A stretch of DNA of 44,834 bases. Origin: Parvibaculum sp. GTDB taxonomy: Bacteria; Pseudomonadota; Alphaproteobacteria; Parvibaculales; Parvibaculaceae. A model generated the notes under the pieces. The model was not told where the DNA came from. It saw only the letters and a list, made by a program, of their open reading frames with translations, and made no database searches. The position numbers and the translations under genes are program-made. Position 1 is the first letter of the stretch. Each line of letters starts with the position of its first letter. Positions 8,233 to 17,223 of this stretch are shown one piece after another. The DNA lies in NCBI RefSeq assembly GCF_002684405.1, contig NZ_NYVD01000080.1, forward strand, positions 1-44,834, given 5' to 3'.

Positions 8233-9170
8233 CTCTCCGCTCCTCTTTCCTGCATGTCGTGAGCCACCGAACTTATACCGCTAGACAATTGCACGGCTGC
8301 CGGGCCTGCCAGAACGATCAACAGGACAGGCATGAAAAACAGGATCATCACGATCGTGAGATGCGTCGCCTTCTTGCCCACGCTTTCGCGTGCCTGTGAC
8401 ATGCGAATATCGGAAAGATCGGCAGAGAACCGGCGCAGGGTCGACCCCAACTCGCCACCGGAAAGAAGCGCCTGTTTGATGATATTGGCGAAGTCCTGAC
8501 CTTCATCGACACCCATCCTGTGTCCCATGCGGTCCAGAGCCACATCGTATGGCACGCCCGACTCCACATCGGCAATCAGGCGTTTCAGGACATACCCCGT
8601 GACAGGCGCGGTTTTGGGGGCGACAACAGACAGATGTCTCAATGCCTGATCGACACTCACGCCCGCATCGAGCACCATCAGCATAATATCGAGTACTGGC
8701 GGCATTTCCCGGCGCACTTTGGCTGCGCGACGCTCGGCCAAGACTTTCACGGCGATCAGCGCATAGCGATAAACGAGGTATCCGAAGAAGGCGCCGATGA
8801 CGATCTGGATCGGGCCCAGCCCTCGGGTCGCCTGCAGCCAGAAGAACATCACAATCGTAAGCAGCACAGCGAACGCAAGACGCAGTGCCAGAAAGATGTA
8901 GGGCGCAGCGCCGGCAAAGAAGCCCGCCTGAACGATGAGGTCCCGGACTTCGGAGCTTACGCTTTCGCCTGCTATGCGACGTCCCAATTGTTCCAGAGAC
9001 AAAAGGAGACGGTCGATGCCCGACCCCGCAAAGCCTTCCGTCTCGAACATTTCGCCGAACCGCATCGACACGGTCCGCTGTCGCAGCAGGATGACGGCCG
9101 ACAAGACAAGCGCCAGCCCGCCCGTCAGGGCCGCTGCTATCGCAATAATCCATGTCAGTCCGTCGAGCAT
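8229..9170 (-). CDS. tadC: Tad pilus inner-membrane platform protein TadC
   Basis: 313 aa, type II secretion GspF-like domain. One N-terminal membrane helix (about 5-27), a soluble stretch, two helices around 90-140, the conserved cytoplasmic region (RREMPPVLDIMLMVLDAGVS, EGQDFANIIKQALLSGGELG) and a C-terminal helix near 275-295. TadC pairs with TadB as the platform on which CpaF acts. The start lies 8 nt after the tadB stop, and the end overlaps tadD by 4 nt. Confidence 0.92.
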   Translation of the reverse strand: MLDGLTWIIAIAAALTGGLALVLSAVILLRQRTVSMRFGEMFETEGFAGSGIDRLLLSLEQLGRRIAGESVSSEVRDLIVQAGFFAGAAPYIFLALRLAFAVLLTIVMFFWLQATRGLGPIQIVIGAFFGYLVYRYALIAVKVLAERRAAKVRREMPPVLDIMLMVLDAGVSVDQALRHLSVVAPKTAPVTGYVLKRLIADVESGVPYDVALDRMGHRMGVDEGQDFANIIKQALLSGGELGSTLRRFSADLSDIRMSQARESVGKKATHLTIVMILFFMPVLLIVLAGPAAVQLSSGISSVAHDMQERGAER

Positions 9171-9178
9171 CGCTTCCC

Positions 9179-10105
9179 TCAGTAGGACGTTTTCACAACG
9201 GTGCGCATCAGGATGCCACCGATGATCTGAGACGATACGCAGTAAATGAGGAGCAAGCGGCCAGTGGGATCGTGCAGGAACCAGCCGACATAATCCTCAT
9301 TGTCGATCATCACTAATGATGCAACTGCCATCGGCAACAGGGCTAGCACCCATGCGCTGGAGCGGATCTGCGCGGTATTCACACGCACTTCCCGTTCCAC
9401 CGCCGAGCGACGACGAATGTTTTCGATCAGATTGGCGATGATCTGTGTGATGGAACCGCCGAAACGAAGATTGGTTTCGATCGCCGTTGCAAAGAGACGT
9501 ATCTCATAGACTTCCAATTCATCGGCGAGTTGAGACATGCTTTCACCGACGCCTGCGCCATTGGCGATACGCCTCATGGTCGGCGTGAACACTTCAGCCA
9601 GGACCGGCGAAGAAGATGCCGTCGCACGGTTGAGAGCAACCGGCAGACTGTTGCCGACGATCAGCAGCTGCCGAACCCGATCAAAATATCCGAGCATGGC
9701 ACCACTGACGGCATTCATTCGCTTGCGTGCAAGGTGGTCGACGACAGCGAGAGCAACCAGTATCGCAGTGAGCGTGATCAGTACCATTATCGCAAAGCCG
9801 AACCAGCTCACGAGACCAAGTAGAATGGCCAGGCTGAAAAAACCGAGCACGCCCGTATTTATCGGTTCGATCTCAATACCGGCCTGGAAGAGACGACGCC
9901 TCAGCCAAACGGGCAGCCACCGCTCTATCGTGTCATCCTGTTCCTCATCGCGCGATGCGGCCATGGCGGCGGCCCGCTCCGTGCTGAGGAGACCGGTAAG
10001 CTTCCTTTCCACGGCCATATCGTCGCGCTGCCTGTACACGGCAAGCGCCAGCAACGCAGCAATCGCGATACATATCAGTGCGAAGATGAAGCCGATAAAC
10101 GCCAT
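9179..10105 (-). CDS. tadB: Tad pilus inner-membrane platform protein TadB
   Basis: 308 aa GspF-like protein with an N-terminal helix (about 3-24), two helices near 85-125 and C-terminal helices near 255-300. Conserved features include NSLPVALNRATA and FATAIETNLRFGGSITQIIANL. It works with TadC as the assembly platform in the inner membrane. It starts 3 nt after the cpaF stop, consistent with one operon. Confidence 0.92.
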   Translation of the reverse strand: MAFIGFIFALICIAIAALLALAVYRQRDDMAVERKLTGLLSTERAAAMAASRDEEQDDTIERWLPVWLRRRLFQAGIEIEPINTGVLGFFSLAILLGLVSWFGFAIMVLITLTAILVALAVVDHLARKRMNAVSGAMLGYFDRVRQLLIVGNSLPVALNRATASSSPVLAEVFTPTMRRIANGAGVGESMSQLADELEVYEIRLFATAIETNLRFGGSITQIIANLIENIRRRSAVEREVRVNTAQIRSSAWVLALLPMAVASLVMIDNEDYVGWFLHDPTGRLLLIYCVSSQIIGGILMRTVVKTSY

Positions 10106-10108
10106 ATG

Positions 10109-11341
10109 CTAGACCACCCTCTTCCTGCCCCGGTCGGCGCCATTTGTGAACACCTCCCTGAGCGAATAGGTCGGACCTTCCATGCCGACCACCTCGCAAA
10201 TCGATGCGATTTCGCGAACGCCGTCTGTACGGCGGGAAATATGAACAACGATGTCGATAGCACCCGAGATGAAGCGGCGAACGGCCTGCAAATCCGACGA
10301 GAAGCCGTAAAGACCCATCAGCATCTCGAGCCGTTCCAGCGCATCGCGCGGCGCATTGGCATGGAGGGTCGCCATAGATCCATCATGCCCGGTGCCCATG
10401 GCCTGCAGCATTTCGATAGCTTCGCTGGACCGGACCTCGCCGAGAATGATGCGGTCGGGGCGCATACGCAGCGCGTTGCGCAGAAGATCCCGCGAGCTGA
10501 CCTCCGAGCCGCCATCCGGCGTGGACGGTCGCGTTTCCAGCCGCACCACATGCGCCTGCTGGAGCTGAAGTTCCGCGGCGTCTTCGATGGTCACAAGTCG
10601 TTCCTTCAGCCCGATGTAAGAGCTCAGGACGTTCAGCAGCGTTGTCTTACCCGAACCCGTGCCGCCGCAAATGAGGATGTTCTGCTTGTTGCGAACGGCA
10701 CTGGTGAGGAAATCGAGCATTTCCCGCGTCAGGCTTCCCCCGCGCACGAGGTCGTCGCCGGTCAGCGGTACGCGCTTGAACTTGCGGATCGACACCACAG
10801 GCCCGTCAAGCGCGACGGGGGGAATGATGACATTGACGCGCGAGCCATCAGGCAGGCGGCCGTCGACATAGGGCGAGCCTTCGTCCACGCGCCGGCCGAT
10901 CGGGCTCACGATGCGCTGAATGACATTCATCAAATGCGTGGTATCGCGGAAGCGCGTATTCACCGGCTCCAGCTCGCCCTTGCGCTCCACATAGATGCGA
11001 TTGGGACCGTTGACGATCACGTCGTCGACTTCCGGATCGTTCAGCAGGGGCTGCAATGGCCCGAAGCCGGTGATCTCGTTCTGCACATCCTCGATGAGTT
11101 GAGCGCGCTCGCGCATATTGAGAGCGATGCCGCGCGACATCAGGACAACGGAGATGGCACGGGCGATCTCATCCTGCAGAACTGCTGTGGGCAGCGCCTC
11201 GCCTTCAACGCCCTGCTGCTCGAGATATTCGAGCGTCAGATCGAATACGCGGAACTTGATTTCCTGGTACCGGTCGGAAACACCGATATCGTTCGATGAA
11301 GCTTCAGGCCCACGCAGATATGGCTGCATCCCGTACTTCAT
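10109..11341 (-). CDS. cpaF: Tad pilus motor ATPase CpaF/TadA
   Basis: 410 aa type II/IV secretion ATPase. Motifs: Walker [10 protein letters not shown] (226-234), Asp box [11 protein letters not shown] (251-261), Walker B-like RIILGEVR (297-304) and His box [12 protein letters not shown] (318-329). The N-terminal region includes the family-typical [22 protein letters not shown]. It hydrolyses ATP at the inner membrane to drive Flp pilus assembly. It lies 3 nt after cpaE and 3 nt before tadB. All key residues look intact. Confidence 0.96.
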   Translation of the reverse strand: MKYGMQPYLRGPEASSNDIGVSDRYQEIKFRVFDLTLEYLEQQGVEGEALPTAVLQDEIARAISVVLMSRGIALNMRERAQLIEDVQNEITGFGPLQPLLNDPEVDDVIVNGPNRIYVERKGELEPVNTRFRDTTHLMNVIQRIVSPIGRRVDEGSPYVDGRLPDGSRVNVIIPPVALDGPVVSIRKFKRVPLTGDDLVRGGSLTREMLDFLTSAVRNKQNILICGGTGSGKTTLLNVLSSYIGLKERLVTIEDAAELQLQQAHVVRLETRPSTPDGGSEVSSRDLLRNALRMRPDRIILGEVRSSEAIEMLQAMGTGHDGSMATLHANAPRDALERLEMLMGLYGFSSDLQAVRRFISGAIDIVVHISRRTDGVREIASICEVVGMEGPTYSLREVFTNGADRGRKRVV

Positions 11342-11344
11342 GTC

Positions 11345-12538
11345 TTATCCCAACAACTTCGAGGCCCAGGCCAGCAAGGGCTGGCTGGCGGTTCTTGCGT
11401 CTTCCCGCCCTGAAATCAGGGAAAGGGATTCAAGATAATCTTCCAGTTCCTCTGTATAGGAAGAGCGACCGGACACGGAGAGCGGCACACCGCTGTTCAA
11501 CGCTTCCGTCATGCTGTCCCAGCTTGTGCGCAGCCGGATCGCGCGCTGCGCATTGGTCGCCTGACGGATCGCCTCGAACTGCGGCACCATCGTTCCAGAG
11601 TATTCGTGAACGGCAAGCATGGGCTCGGTGCCCGACGGCCGAACGGATTTCAGCAAGGCGATAATCTCCGCTGCCGCCTTGACCGAAGAGAACCGCTGAT
11701 TGCAGGGCACGATCATCTCGGCATCCTCGCCGGGCAGCCGCAAAACATCTTCCCGCCGCGAGAAGGGTCCGAAGGCAATCACCACGACCTTATAGAGCGA
11801 CCGCAGCACTTCCAGCGCCGCACCGAGGTCCTGAGCATCGAGGAACCATTCTTCCGTATCGCCATGAACGGCAAGCGGCAGAACGTAAAGCCCCGTTCTC
11901 GGACACTGCGCCAGCGCGGAGTCGAGAAGTGTGCGGTCAAGCCGGGACATTTCCCTCACCGCGTCCTTGATGAGGAAAGGCAAATCCATATTGAGGGCAA
12001 TGCCGGCATCGCTGGCCGGGAGCGACAGATCGACCAGCAGGACACCGTCCTGCGGCTGCCTTTCGGCGATCAGGGAAGCCAAATTGACGGCCAGATCCCG
12101 GTCCTCGTCGCCAGAGCCTCCCGACATGACCGCAACAAAGCGGGCACTGGTATCGCGGCGCGCGCGAACATTCGCTGCGATGTGGCGCTGGACGACACTC
12201 AACACCTCGTCGTCAGGCGCATCGCGGTCAATAAAATCACTCGCGCCCGCCCGCATGGCCGTAAGGATAAGTTGGGCGCCGGCCTCGTTCCCGATCACCA
12301 GATAGGGAAGGTCGGGGAACCATTGCCGCACGGAGGAGAGACGCTCGTAGGCCGTGCTTGCGCCCATGCGGAAATCGCTGTCGGCGATCACACAATCGGG
12401 CGCAAACTGAGCCGCCACCTCCTGAACCGCATCGGTAGACGGATCGCTGCGCATGACGGTCGCAATCGACGTCAACGCCCGTCTCAGCTGCTCGCCAAGC
12501 TCACCCTCACCCGAAATCAACAATACACGGTACGTCAC
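11345..12538 (-). CDS. cpaE: CpaE/TadZ-like pilus localisation protein with degenerate P-loop
   Basis: 397 aa. An N-terminal receiver-like domain (about 1-115, D53 in IADSD) is followed by a ParA/MinD-like domain (about 133-340). In active relatives the P-loop reads like KGGVGxTT; here the region at 139-150 reads SGGSGDEDRDLA, so the signature lysine and the Thr/Ser after it are missing. VLLVDLSLPASDAGIALNMD keeps the Walker A' region shape. CpaE/TadZ marks the pole or site where the Tad machine assembles. Position between cpaC and cpaF supports the call. It is probably impaired in ATP hydrolysis and may act as a scaffold. Confidence 0.85.
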   Translation of the reverse strand: MTYRVLLISGEGELGEQLRRALTSIATVMRSDPSTDAVQEVAAQFAPDCVIADSDFRMGASTAYERLSSVRQWFPDLPYLVIGNEAGAQLILTAMRAGASDFIDRDAPDDEVLSVVQRHIAANVRARRDTSARFVAVMSGGSGDEDRDLAVNLASLIAERQPQDGVLLVDLSLPASDAGIALNMDLPFLIKDAVREMSRLDRTLLDSALAQCPRTGLYVLPLAVHGDTEEWFLDAQDLGAALEVLRSLYKVVVIAFGPFSRREDVLRLPGEDAEMIVPCNQRFSSVKAAAEIIALLKSVRPSGTEPMLAVHEYSGTMVPQFEAIRQATNAQRAIRLRTSWDSMTEALNSGVPLSVSGRSSYTEELEDYLESLSLISGREDARTASQPLLAWASKLLG

Positions 12539-12542
12539 CCAC

Positions 12543-13925
12543 TCACCTCATCAGCCCGTGCTTCACAATATGGTCGTCAAGCGTCGTCGTATTGAGCAGC
12601 CGCTGCTCAAGAGAAGGATCGTAAGGCGGCACGCCCTCGCCCGGCAGTTTCGGCATGGTTCCCGCCTCCATGGGCGAAACAAGCCGCGGCGTGGCGACGA
12701 TGATCAGTTCCTGCCGTTCGCGCGAATTCTGCGTGGTGCGGAAAAACTGGCCGATAATCGGCAAGTCGCCCAATCCCGGTACCTTGTCTTCCACATTCGT
12801 CGAAGAGCTGTACATCAGCCCCGCGAGCACAAAGCTTTGCCCGTCGCCCAGTTCGATCGTGGTGCGCGTGGAGCGCGACCGGAGAGCCGGGATACGAAAC
12901 CCCTGGATCTCAATGCCGTTGGAATAGTCGAGCTCGCTCACTTCCGGCGCGACCTTGAGCACGATGCGGTCATTGTCGAGAACCGTCGCGTTGACGCCGA
13001 GCTGCACACCGAAGCGCTTGTATTCGATCGTGACGGTGTTGTTGCCGGACCCGGACTGGGGAACCGGTATCGGAATTTCACCGCCTGCAAGGAAATCGGC
13101 CTCCTCTCCGCTTCGCACGAGAAGCGTAGGCTCGGCCAGCATCTGCGCGAGATTGGCGCTGTCCAGTGCACTGATGACACCGAAAAGATCGCCGTTGCTT
13201 CCGGAAAGAAAAAGGTTGAAAGCCTGCGACAGAGGGAGCCCCGCCGTCACCGAAACGCCCCGCGTACCCACTGAATATGATTCGACCGTGTTGGGTACGG
13301 TCGAGGCAAACTGGAAATCATTGCCCAATGTCTGGAAATTGATTCCCAAAGCCTTCAGCGTATTCACCGACACGGCGGCAAAACGGATCTGCACCGCGAC
13401 CATCCGGCGATCGGCCACTTGGATCTGGTTGTCCGCGTCCTTTCCCAGATAGGTTTTTGCAAGGCTAGCGGCGCGCTGACGATCGTCCAGGCTGTAAACC
13501 TGACCTTTCAGCGCCACCCCCTCGCCGCCCTGCACGACGCGCACACCGGAGAGACGCTTGTCCTTCTTCAGGGCGCCCTGCAGATCGCCGGTATCGGCTC
13601 CTACGCGAATGCTGTAAGCGCCGCTCTTCCCAGAGTCAGAATACCAGACCGTCAGATCGGTTTTGCCCGGCGCCTTGCCGAGCACGCGAAGCTGTTTGGA
13701 GGACAGGACCTGAACCTGCGCCACTTTCGGATTGCCGAGAGCGACACGTTCGACGCTTTGCGCGAGGTTGAGTATCTTCTGACCGCCCAGCGGCACATTC
13801 ACCGGCGTCGCCGCATCGGCGTTTCCCGCGCCGACGAGCGCGAAGACGACGAGTGTCACCAACACACGCAACGCCCTGACGCCTTTCATTTCCGCAATCG
13901 CCCAATGCCGCATAATGGCCAGCAC
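12543..13925 (-). CDS. cpaC: Tad pilus outer-membrane secretin CpaC/RcpA
   Basis: 460 aa from GTG 13925 (GAGG 5 nt upstream); ATG 13913 and ATG 13889 are alternatives, and the last places the signal peptide (MKGVRALRVL... to NADA) right at the start. The N-terminal pilus-secretin domain (VNVPLGGQKILNL...) is followed by a BON-like region (about 110-165) and the secretin core with DNDRIVLKVAPEVSELD, RSRSTRTTIELGDGQSF and PGLGDLPIIGQFF. It forms the outer-membrane pore for the pilus. Starts 7 nt after the cpaB stop and ends 4 nt before cpaE. In many alphaproteobacteria cpaD lies between cpaC and cpaE; here it does not. Confidence 0.93.
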   Translation of the reverse strand: MLAIMRHWAIAEMKGVRALRVLVTLVVFALVGAGNADAATPVNVPLGGQKILNLAQSVERVALGNPKVAQVQVLSSKQLRVLGKAPGKTDLTVWYSDSGKSGAYSIRVGADTGDLQGALKKDKRLSGVRVVQGGEGVALKGQVYSLDDRQRAASLAKTYLGKDADNQIQVADRRMVAVQIRFAAVSVNTLKALGINFQTLGNDFQFASTVPNTVESYSVGTRGVSVTAGLPLSQAFNLFLSGSNGDLFGVISALDSANLAQMLAEPTLLVRSGEEADFLAGGEIPIPVPQSGSGNNTVTIEYKRFGVQLGVNATVLDNDRIVLKVAPEVSELDYSNGIEIQGFRIPALRSRSTRTTIELGDGQSFVLAGLMYSSSTNVEDKVPGLGDLPIIGQFFRTTQNSRERQELIIVATPRLVSPMEAGTMPKLPGEGVPPYDPSLEQRLLNTTTLDDHIVKHGLMR

Positions 13926-13932
13926 TCCCGCC

Positions 13933-14823
13933 TCACTTCTCTGTATAGATCGTGGTCTGCGCCGAGCCAGACAGGACTTCCACCCTGTGGCCGCTCTGGC
14001 GCTTCGTGGAATCGTCCCCCGCCAAACCCTCTCCCGAGGACGGCTGCATATCGCTCAGATCGATCAACCGGGCTTCCGCGACCTTGTCGTCGCCAGGTTT
14101 CCGGATAGCGAGCGACAGTTCGCCCAGGCGCTGCGCAAGCGCCAAGCGGGCGACCTGATCGGGACTTGCCGCAAGCGCTATGGTGCGCGCGCCAAGTTCT
14201 GCTTCTGCACCGGATGTGCTGAGCTTCTGCCCGACGGCAAGCACCTGGATATTCTGAAGAAGAAGAGCCGCACGGCTCCTGTCCGCGGATTTCTCGCCGG
14301 CGACCTGCTGCTGCGCAAAGATATTGCCCGGCAAGGTGACATAGATGTCCGCCCGATCGCCGACTTTCAGAAAGCCGCCAAGAATGTCGTCCTCGGTCAC
14401 GTTGATCGAATAGGCGCGAAAACCATCCGGCACGAGCGCAGCAAGCCCCGCGGCTGCAAGATCGTTCCCGAGCGCCTTGGACATCAAAATTTGTCCGGTG
14501 GCGATATCCGCCTGCGCGACATGACCGACAACATCTACATCGGCTGCAATCGCTCCCTCCGGCGCGGGTGCCTCGACACGCGTCGTCGATACATCTTCCG
14601 CAGCAAGCTTGTGCCCACGCCGAATATCACGGGCCGCGGTCTGAATTTCGACTGTCTTGATCTGTTCGGATTGCTGGGCGGGCTGCGAGGGCACACGCGC
14701 CGCCTGTTGCGCGTCGAGGCCGGTCAGGCTGATCCAGATGAGGACCAGCGCCGCGACAAGAAGTGCCGCGCCAACACCGAGCAACACAACCGGATTACGC
14801 AATACCCGCTGATCCAGCGCCAT
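13933..14823 (-). CDS. cpaB: Flp pilus assembly protein CpaB/RcpC
   Basis: 296 aa. Start at 14823 behind AAGGGGAG. One N-terminal membrane helix (about 12-34), then a SAF domain (TAARDIRRGHKLAAEDVSTTRVEAP, about 60-85) and an RcpC/CpaB domain (about 95-240, including SINVTEDDILGGFLKVGDRADIYV). It is a periplasmic partner of the CpaC secretin. It is first in the cpaBCEF-tadBCD string, so the operon promoter should lie upstream of 14823. A possible small ORF overlaps its start by 29 nt. Confidence 0.92.
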   Translation of the reverse strand: MALDQRVLRNPVVLLGVGAALLVAALVLIWISLTGLDAQQAARVPSQPAQQSEQIKTVEIQTAARDIRRGHKLAAEDVSTTRVEAPAPEGAIAADVDVVGHVAQADIATGQILMSKALGNDLAAAGLAALVPDGFRAYSINVTEDDILGGFLKVGDRADIYVTLPGNIFAQQQVAGEKSADRSRAALLLQNIQVLAVGQKLSTSGAEAELGARTIALAASPDQVARLALAQRLGELSLAIRKPGDDKVAEARLIDLSDMQPSSGEGLAGDDSTKRQSGHRVEVLSGSAQTTIYTEK

Positions 14824-15187
14824 CGAACTCCCCTTCTGCAGTCCTTGCTGCAGCTCCCGTAACTACCGCCCGAAAAGCACGGATATTCCACCCTCCGCGC
14901 TCCGAACCCACCTGGCCGACTTTCTCCGTAACGCCCTGCAAGATCTTGCTGAGACAGTTCCGGTGAATCGATTTAACAACATCATTCGTTAATTCTAACT
15001 TGTATTCATCAACTAATTTTTCCCACACTAGTATTGCGGGTATTCCCTGCGGCAGAGGAACAACTGCACAGACCCTTTCGGCGTCATGGTTATTCTTCAT
15101 ATCTCCCCGAAAACAGGGTTCTTTTGCTCTGCACAAAGAGTAGTATTTCAAGAACTCTACATTTCTGACTTTTTGTCGGCTCGACAT
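14795..15187 (-). CDS. Hypothetical protein overlapping the cpaB start
   Basis: 130 aa open frame, ATG 15187 preceded by AAGGG at short spacing; an internal ATG begins MKNNHDAER. The part upstream of cpaB is AT-richer than its neighbours. The middle (LVWEKLVDEYKLELTNDVVKSIHRNCLSKILQG) looks like amphipathic helices. The last 29 nt overlap cpaB in another frame. No family recognised. It might be a small regulator translated ahead of the tad operon, or just leader DNA; I lean slightly against a real gene. Confidence 0.35.
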   Translation of the reverse strand: MSSRQKVRNVEFLKYYSLCRAKEPCFRGDMKNNHDAERVCAVVPLPQGIPAILVWEKLVDEYKLELTNDVVKSIHRNCLSKILQGVTEKVGQVGSERGGWNIRAFRAVVTGAAARTAEGEFDGAGSAGIA

Positions 15188-15203
15188 AACCCTTACGCCG
15201 ACA

Positions 15204-15218
15204 TGGAGAACTTCTCCA
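15204..15218. promoter_or_regulatory. Perfect palindrome, candidate operator
   Basis: TGGAGAA-C-TTCTCCA, 7-bp perfect arms. It lies between the minus-strand leader of the tad operon and the plus-strand TpsB gene, so a bound regulator could act on both. The remainder of 15219-15425 shows nothing else I can name. Confidence 0.35.
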
Positions 15219-15425
15219 GCAGTTGGACAAAGCGTATCACTTCACCGACATTTTTCGACGCTGCGAGAATCATTTCTACTAAGTATGCACACACGCTCGC
15301 GCAAAGGGGCGATCGCGCACATTACTCTTCTTAAACGGAAATCAGGTTCGACTACGGTTGTGGTACTCGTCGTCAATCGGACAAGTATCACGCCGGCACA
15401 GGACGGCAATATGGGGTGGAGGGAC

Positions 15426-17102
15426 ATGACAAATCGCAGTCGGGCTTTACTTATCGCGACATCGACGGTCGCACTGATTTCACATCCTGTTCTGGCTGCG
15501 GCCCCGAATGTCCAGACCGCTCCTTCTCCTGGAACGGTGCTGACACCGCCGGAGCCTGCCCCTGACCTTCCGAAGCGGGAAGTTCCCAAACTGCAGGAAC
15601 AACTCAATCTTCCCGACGGGTCTTCCCGGGTGCTCAATTTCCGGTTCTCGGCCGTTCGTATCGCAGGCAACAAGGTCATCGACGCCAAGGAGATCGCCGC
15701 GAAATTCGACGGCCTGCTCGACAAGCAGATCACCTCCGCCGATCTGCGTGCCTCGCTCGATGCTGTCAACAAGCTCTATGCCGACAACGGGTATGCGCTC
15801 GGCCGCGCCTATATTCCTGTCCAGGTTGTGCGCGGCGGAACGCTCATCGTGCGTGTCGTCGAAGGCTATATCGGCAAGGTTTCGATCGACACGGACAATG
15901 ACCGATTGCGCAGCACCATCGAACGATTCAGCAACCGGATCACGGCGGAACGGCCTCTCACGGTCGATACGCTGCAGCGCTACCTTCTTCTCATCAGCGA
16001 AATACCCGGCCTGAAAATCGGCGGACGCCTGACGGCCATGAATGTCTATACCGGTTCGGCGACGCTGACGCTGACCACCGATTACGAACTCGTTTCGGCT
16101 TCCACCGCGCTCGACAATCGTTCCAATCTCGAAGACCTGCCTTTTGCGACCTATGTCACAGGCATGGTCAACAACGCGTTCGGCTCTGGCGATCAGCTGT
16201 CGGTGACGACGCTCGTTTCACCCGAGCTCGACAAACAGCAATATTATCGCGCCGCAGCGTCCACCTTTATCGGTACCGACGGGTTGCGCGCCACGCTCGG
16301 CGCGTCCTACGCGCGTTCGCTGTCTCCCGACATACCTGCGCCGAACAAACTCGTCAGCAAAAGCAACCAGTTTGACTTCCAGCTGAGCTACCCGCTGATC
16401 CGCGCGGTCAATCAAACGCTCAGGCTGGAGACCGGCGGCTATTACACGACGTCGAAGAATATCCTGAACGGCATTTCTTTCAGTGAGGATGCGATCCGCG
16501 CCGTCTATGCAGGCGCGCAATATACGGGACGCGTCGGTGAGAGCGTCACGGTCGGAGGTTCGTTCCGCATGACGCAAGGCCTGTCCATATTCGGCGCAGG
16601 CCCCGACAACAAGCTGCATTCGCGCCTGGGCGCCGTGCCGAACTTCACCAAATTCTATGGCAATGCGACGCTCATCTATGCTGCCACCGAGAAACTGCTT
16701 CTTACGCTGAAGGCCGCGGGGCAATACAGTCCGGATTCGCTCTACAGTTCTGAAGAGATCAGCTTCGGCGGCGCGCAGTTCGGCCGCGGCTATGACACAT
16801 CCGAAGTCAGCGGCGACAGCGGCTACGGTCTTTCCGCCCAGGCGGGGTATCGTTTCGACGTCGACATGCTGGGCGGCTGGTCGCTGACGCCCTACACCTT
16901 CATCGACCATTCCCGCGTCTTCAACCAGAAGGTGGATCTGTAGGGCGACGCGAAGCTGCTCTCGACCGGCGTGGGGCTGAATGCCTCCAACAGGAAGTGG
17001 CTGTCTCTCGGCGTCGAAATGGACAAGCCCATCAACCGGAATGTCACATCCAAGGGCAACAAGGACCCGCGCCTCTTCGTGTCGGCCGAAGTCAGGTTCT
17101 GA
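15426..17102 (+). pseudogene. TpsB/FhaC/ShlB-type outer-membrane transporter interrupted by in-frame TAG
   Basis: Starts at 15426 (GGAGGG at 15418-15423, signal peptide ending VLAAA). The product is 505 aa up to TAG (16941-16943); the same frame then runs without stops for 52 more codons to TGA (17100-17102). The protein has a POTRA-type region (about 70-150, FRFSAVRIAGNKVID...), then a 16-strand-barrel-like region with the TpsB loop-6 motif GRGYD...GDSGYG. The post-TAG segment continues the barrel and ends LFVSAEVRF, with the C-terminal Phe typical of an outer-membrane beta-signal. A single CAG-to-TAG change would explain the stop. Truncated protein should fail to insert. Could be a pseudogene, a sequencing error or suppressed amber. 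No TpsA partner is seen. Confidence 0.85.
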
Positions 17103-17143
17103 CCTCGACACTTAAGGTGCAGGGTCACGGTACCCGGCAATTA

Positions 17144-17172
17144 AAAAGGGCCCCGGTATGCGGGGCCCTTTT
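17144..17172. terminator. Strong bidirectional Rho-independent terminator
   Basis: AAAAGGGCCCCG (17144-17155), 5-nt loop, CGGGGCCCTTTT (17161-17172), followed by CTTTT. It has A-rich and T-rich flanks on both sides. It sits between the convergent TpsB-type gene and the repetitive lipoprotein gene and should stop transcription from both. Confidence 0.92.
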
Positions 17173-17223
17173 CTTTTGGATCGTTGTTGCTGCCGTTCTC
17201 GAACGGGGCTTTTGCGACGGCGA

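Noticed and set aside
14973-14992. CtrA site ahead of cpaB
   Set aside because: Two TTAA half-sites are present but separated by 12 nt, not 7.
16900-17000. Frameshift in the TpsB gene
   Set aside because: The downstream barrel sequence continues in the same frame, so a single substitution to TAG suffices.
16218-17111. Minus-strand frame across the end of the TpsB gene
   Set aside because: Antisense shadow. The plus strand encodes a recognisable barrel continuing past the TAG, so the minus frame does not explain the region.
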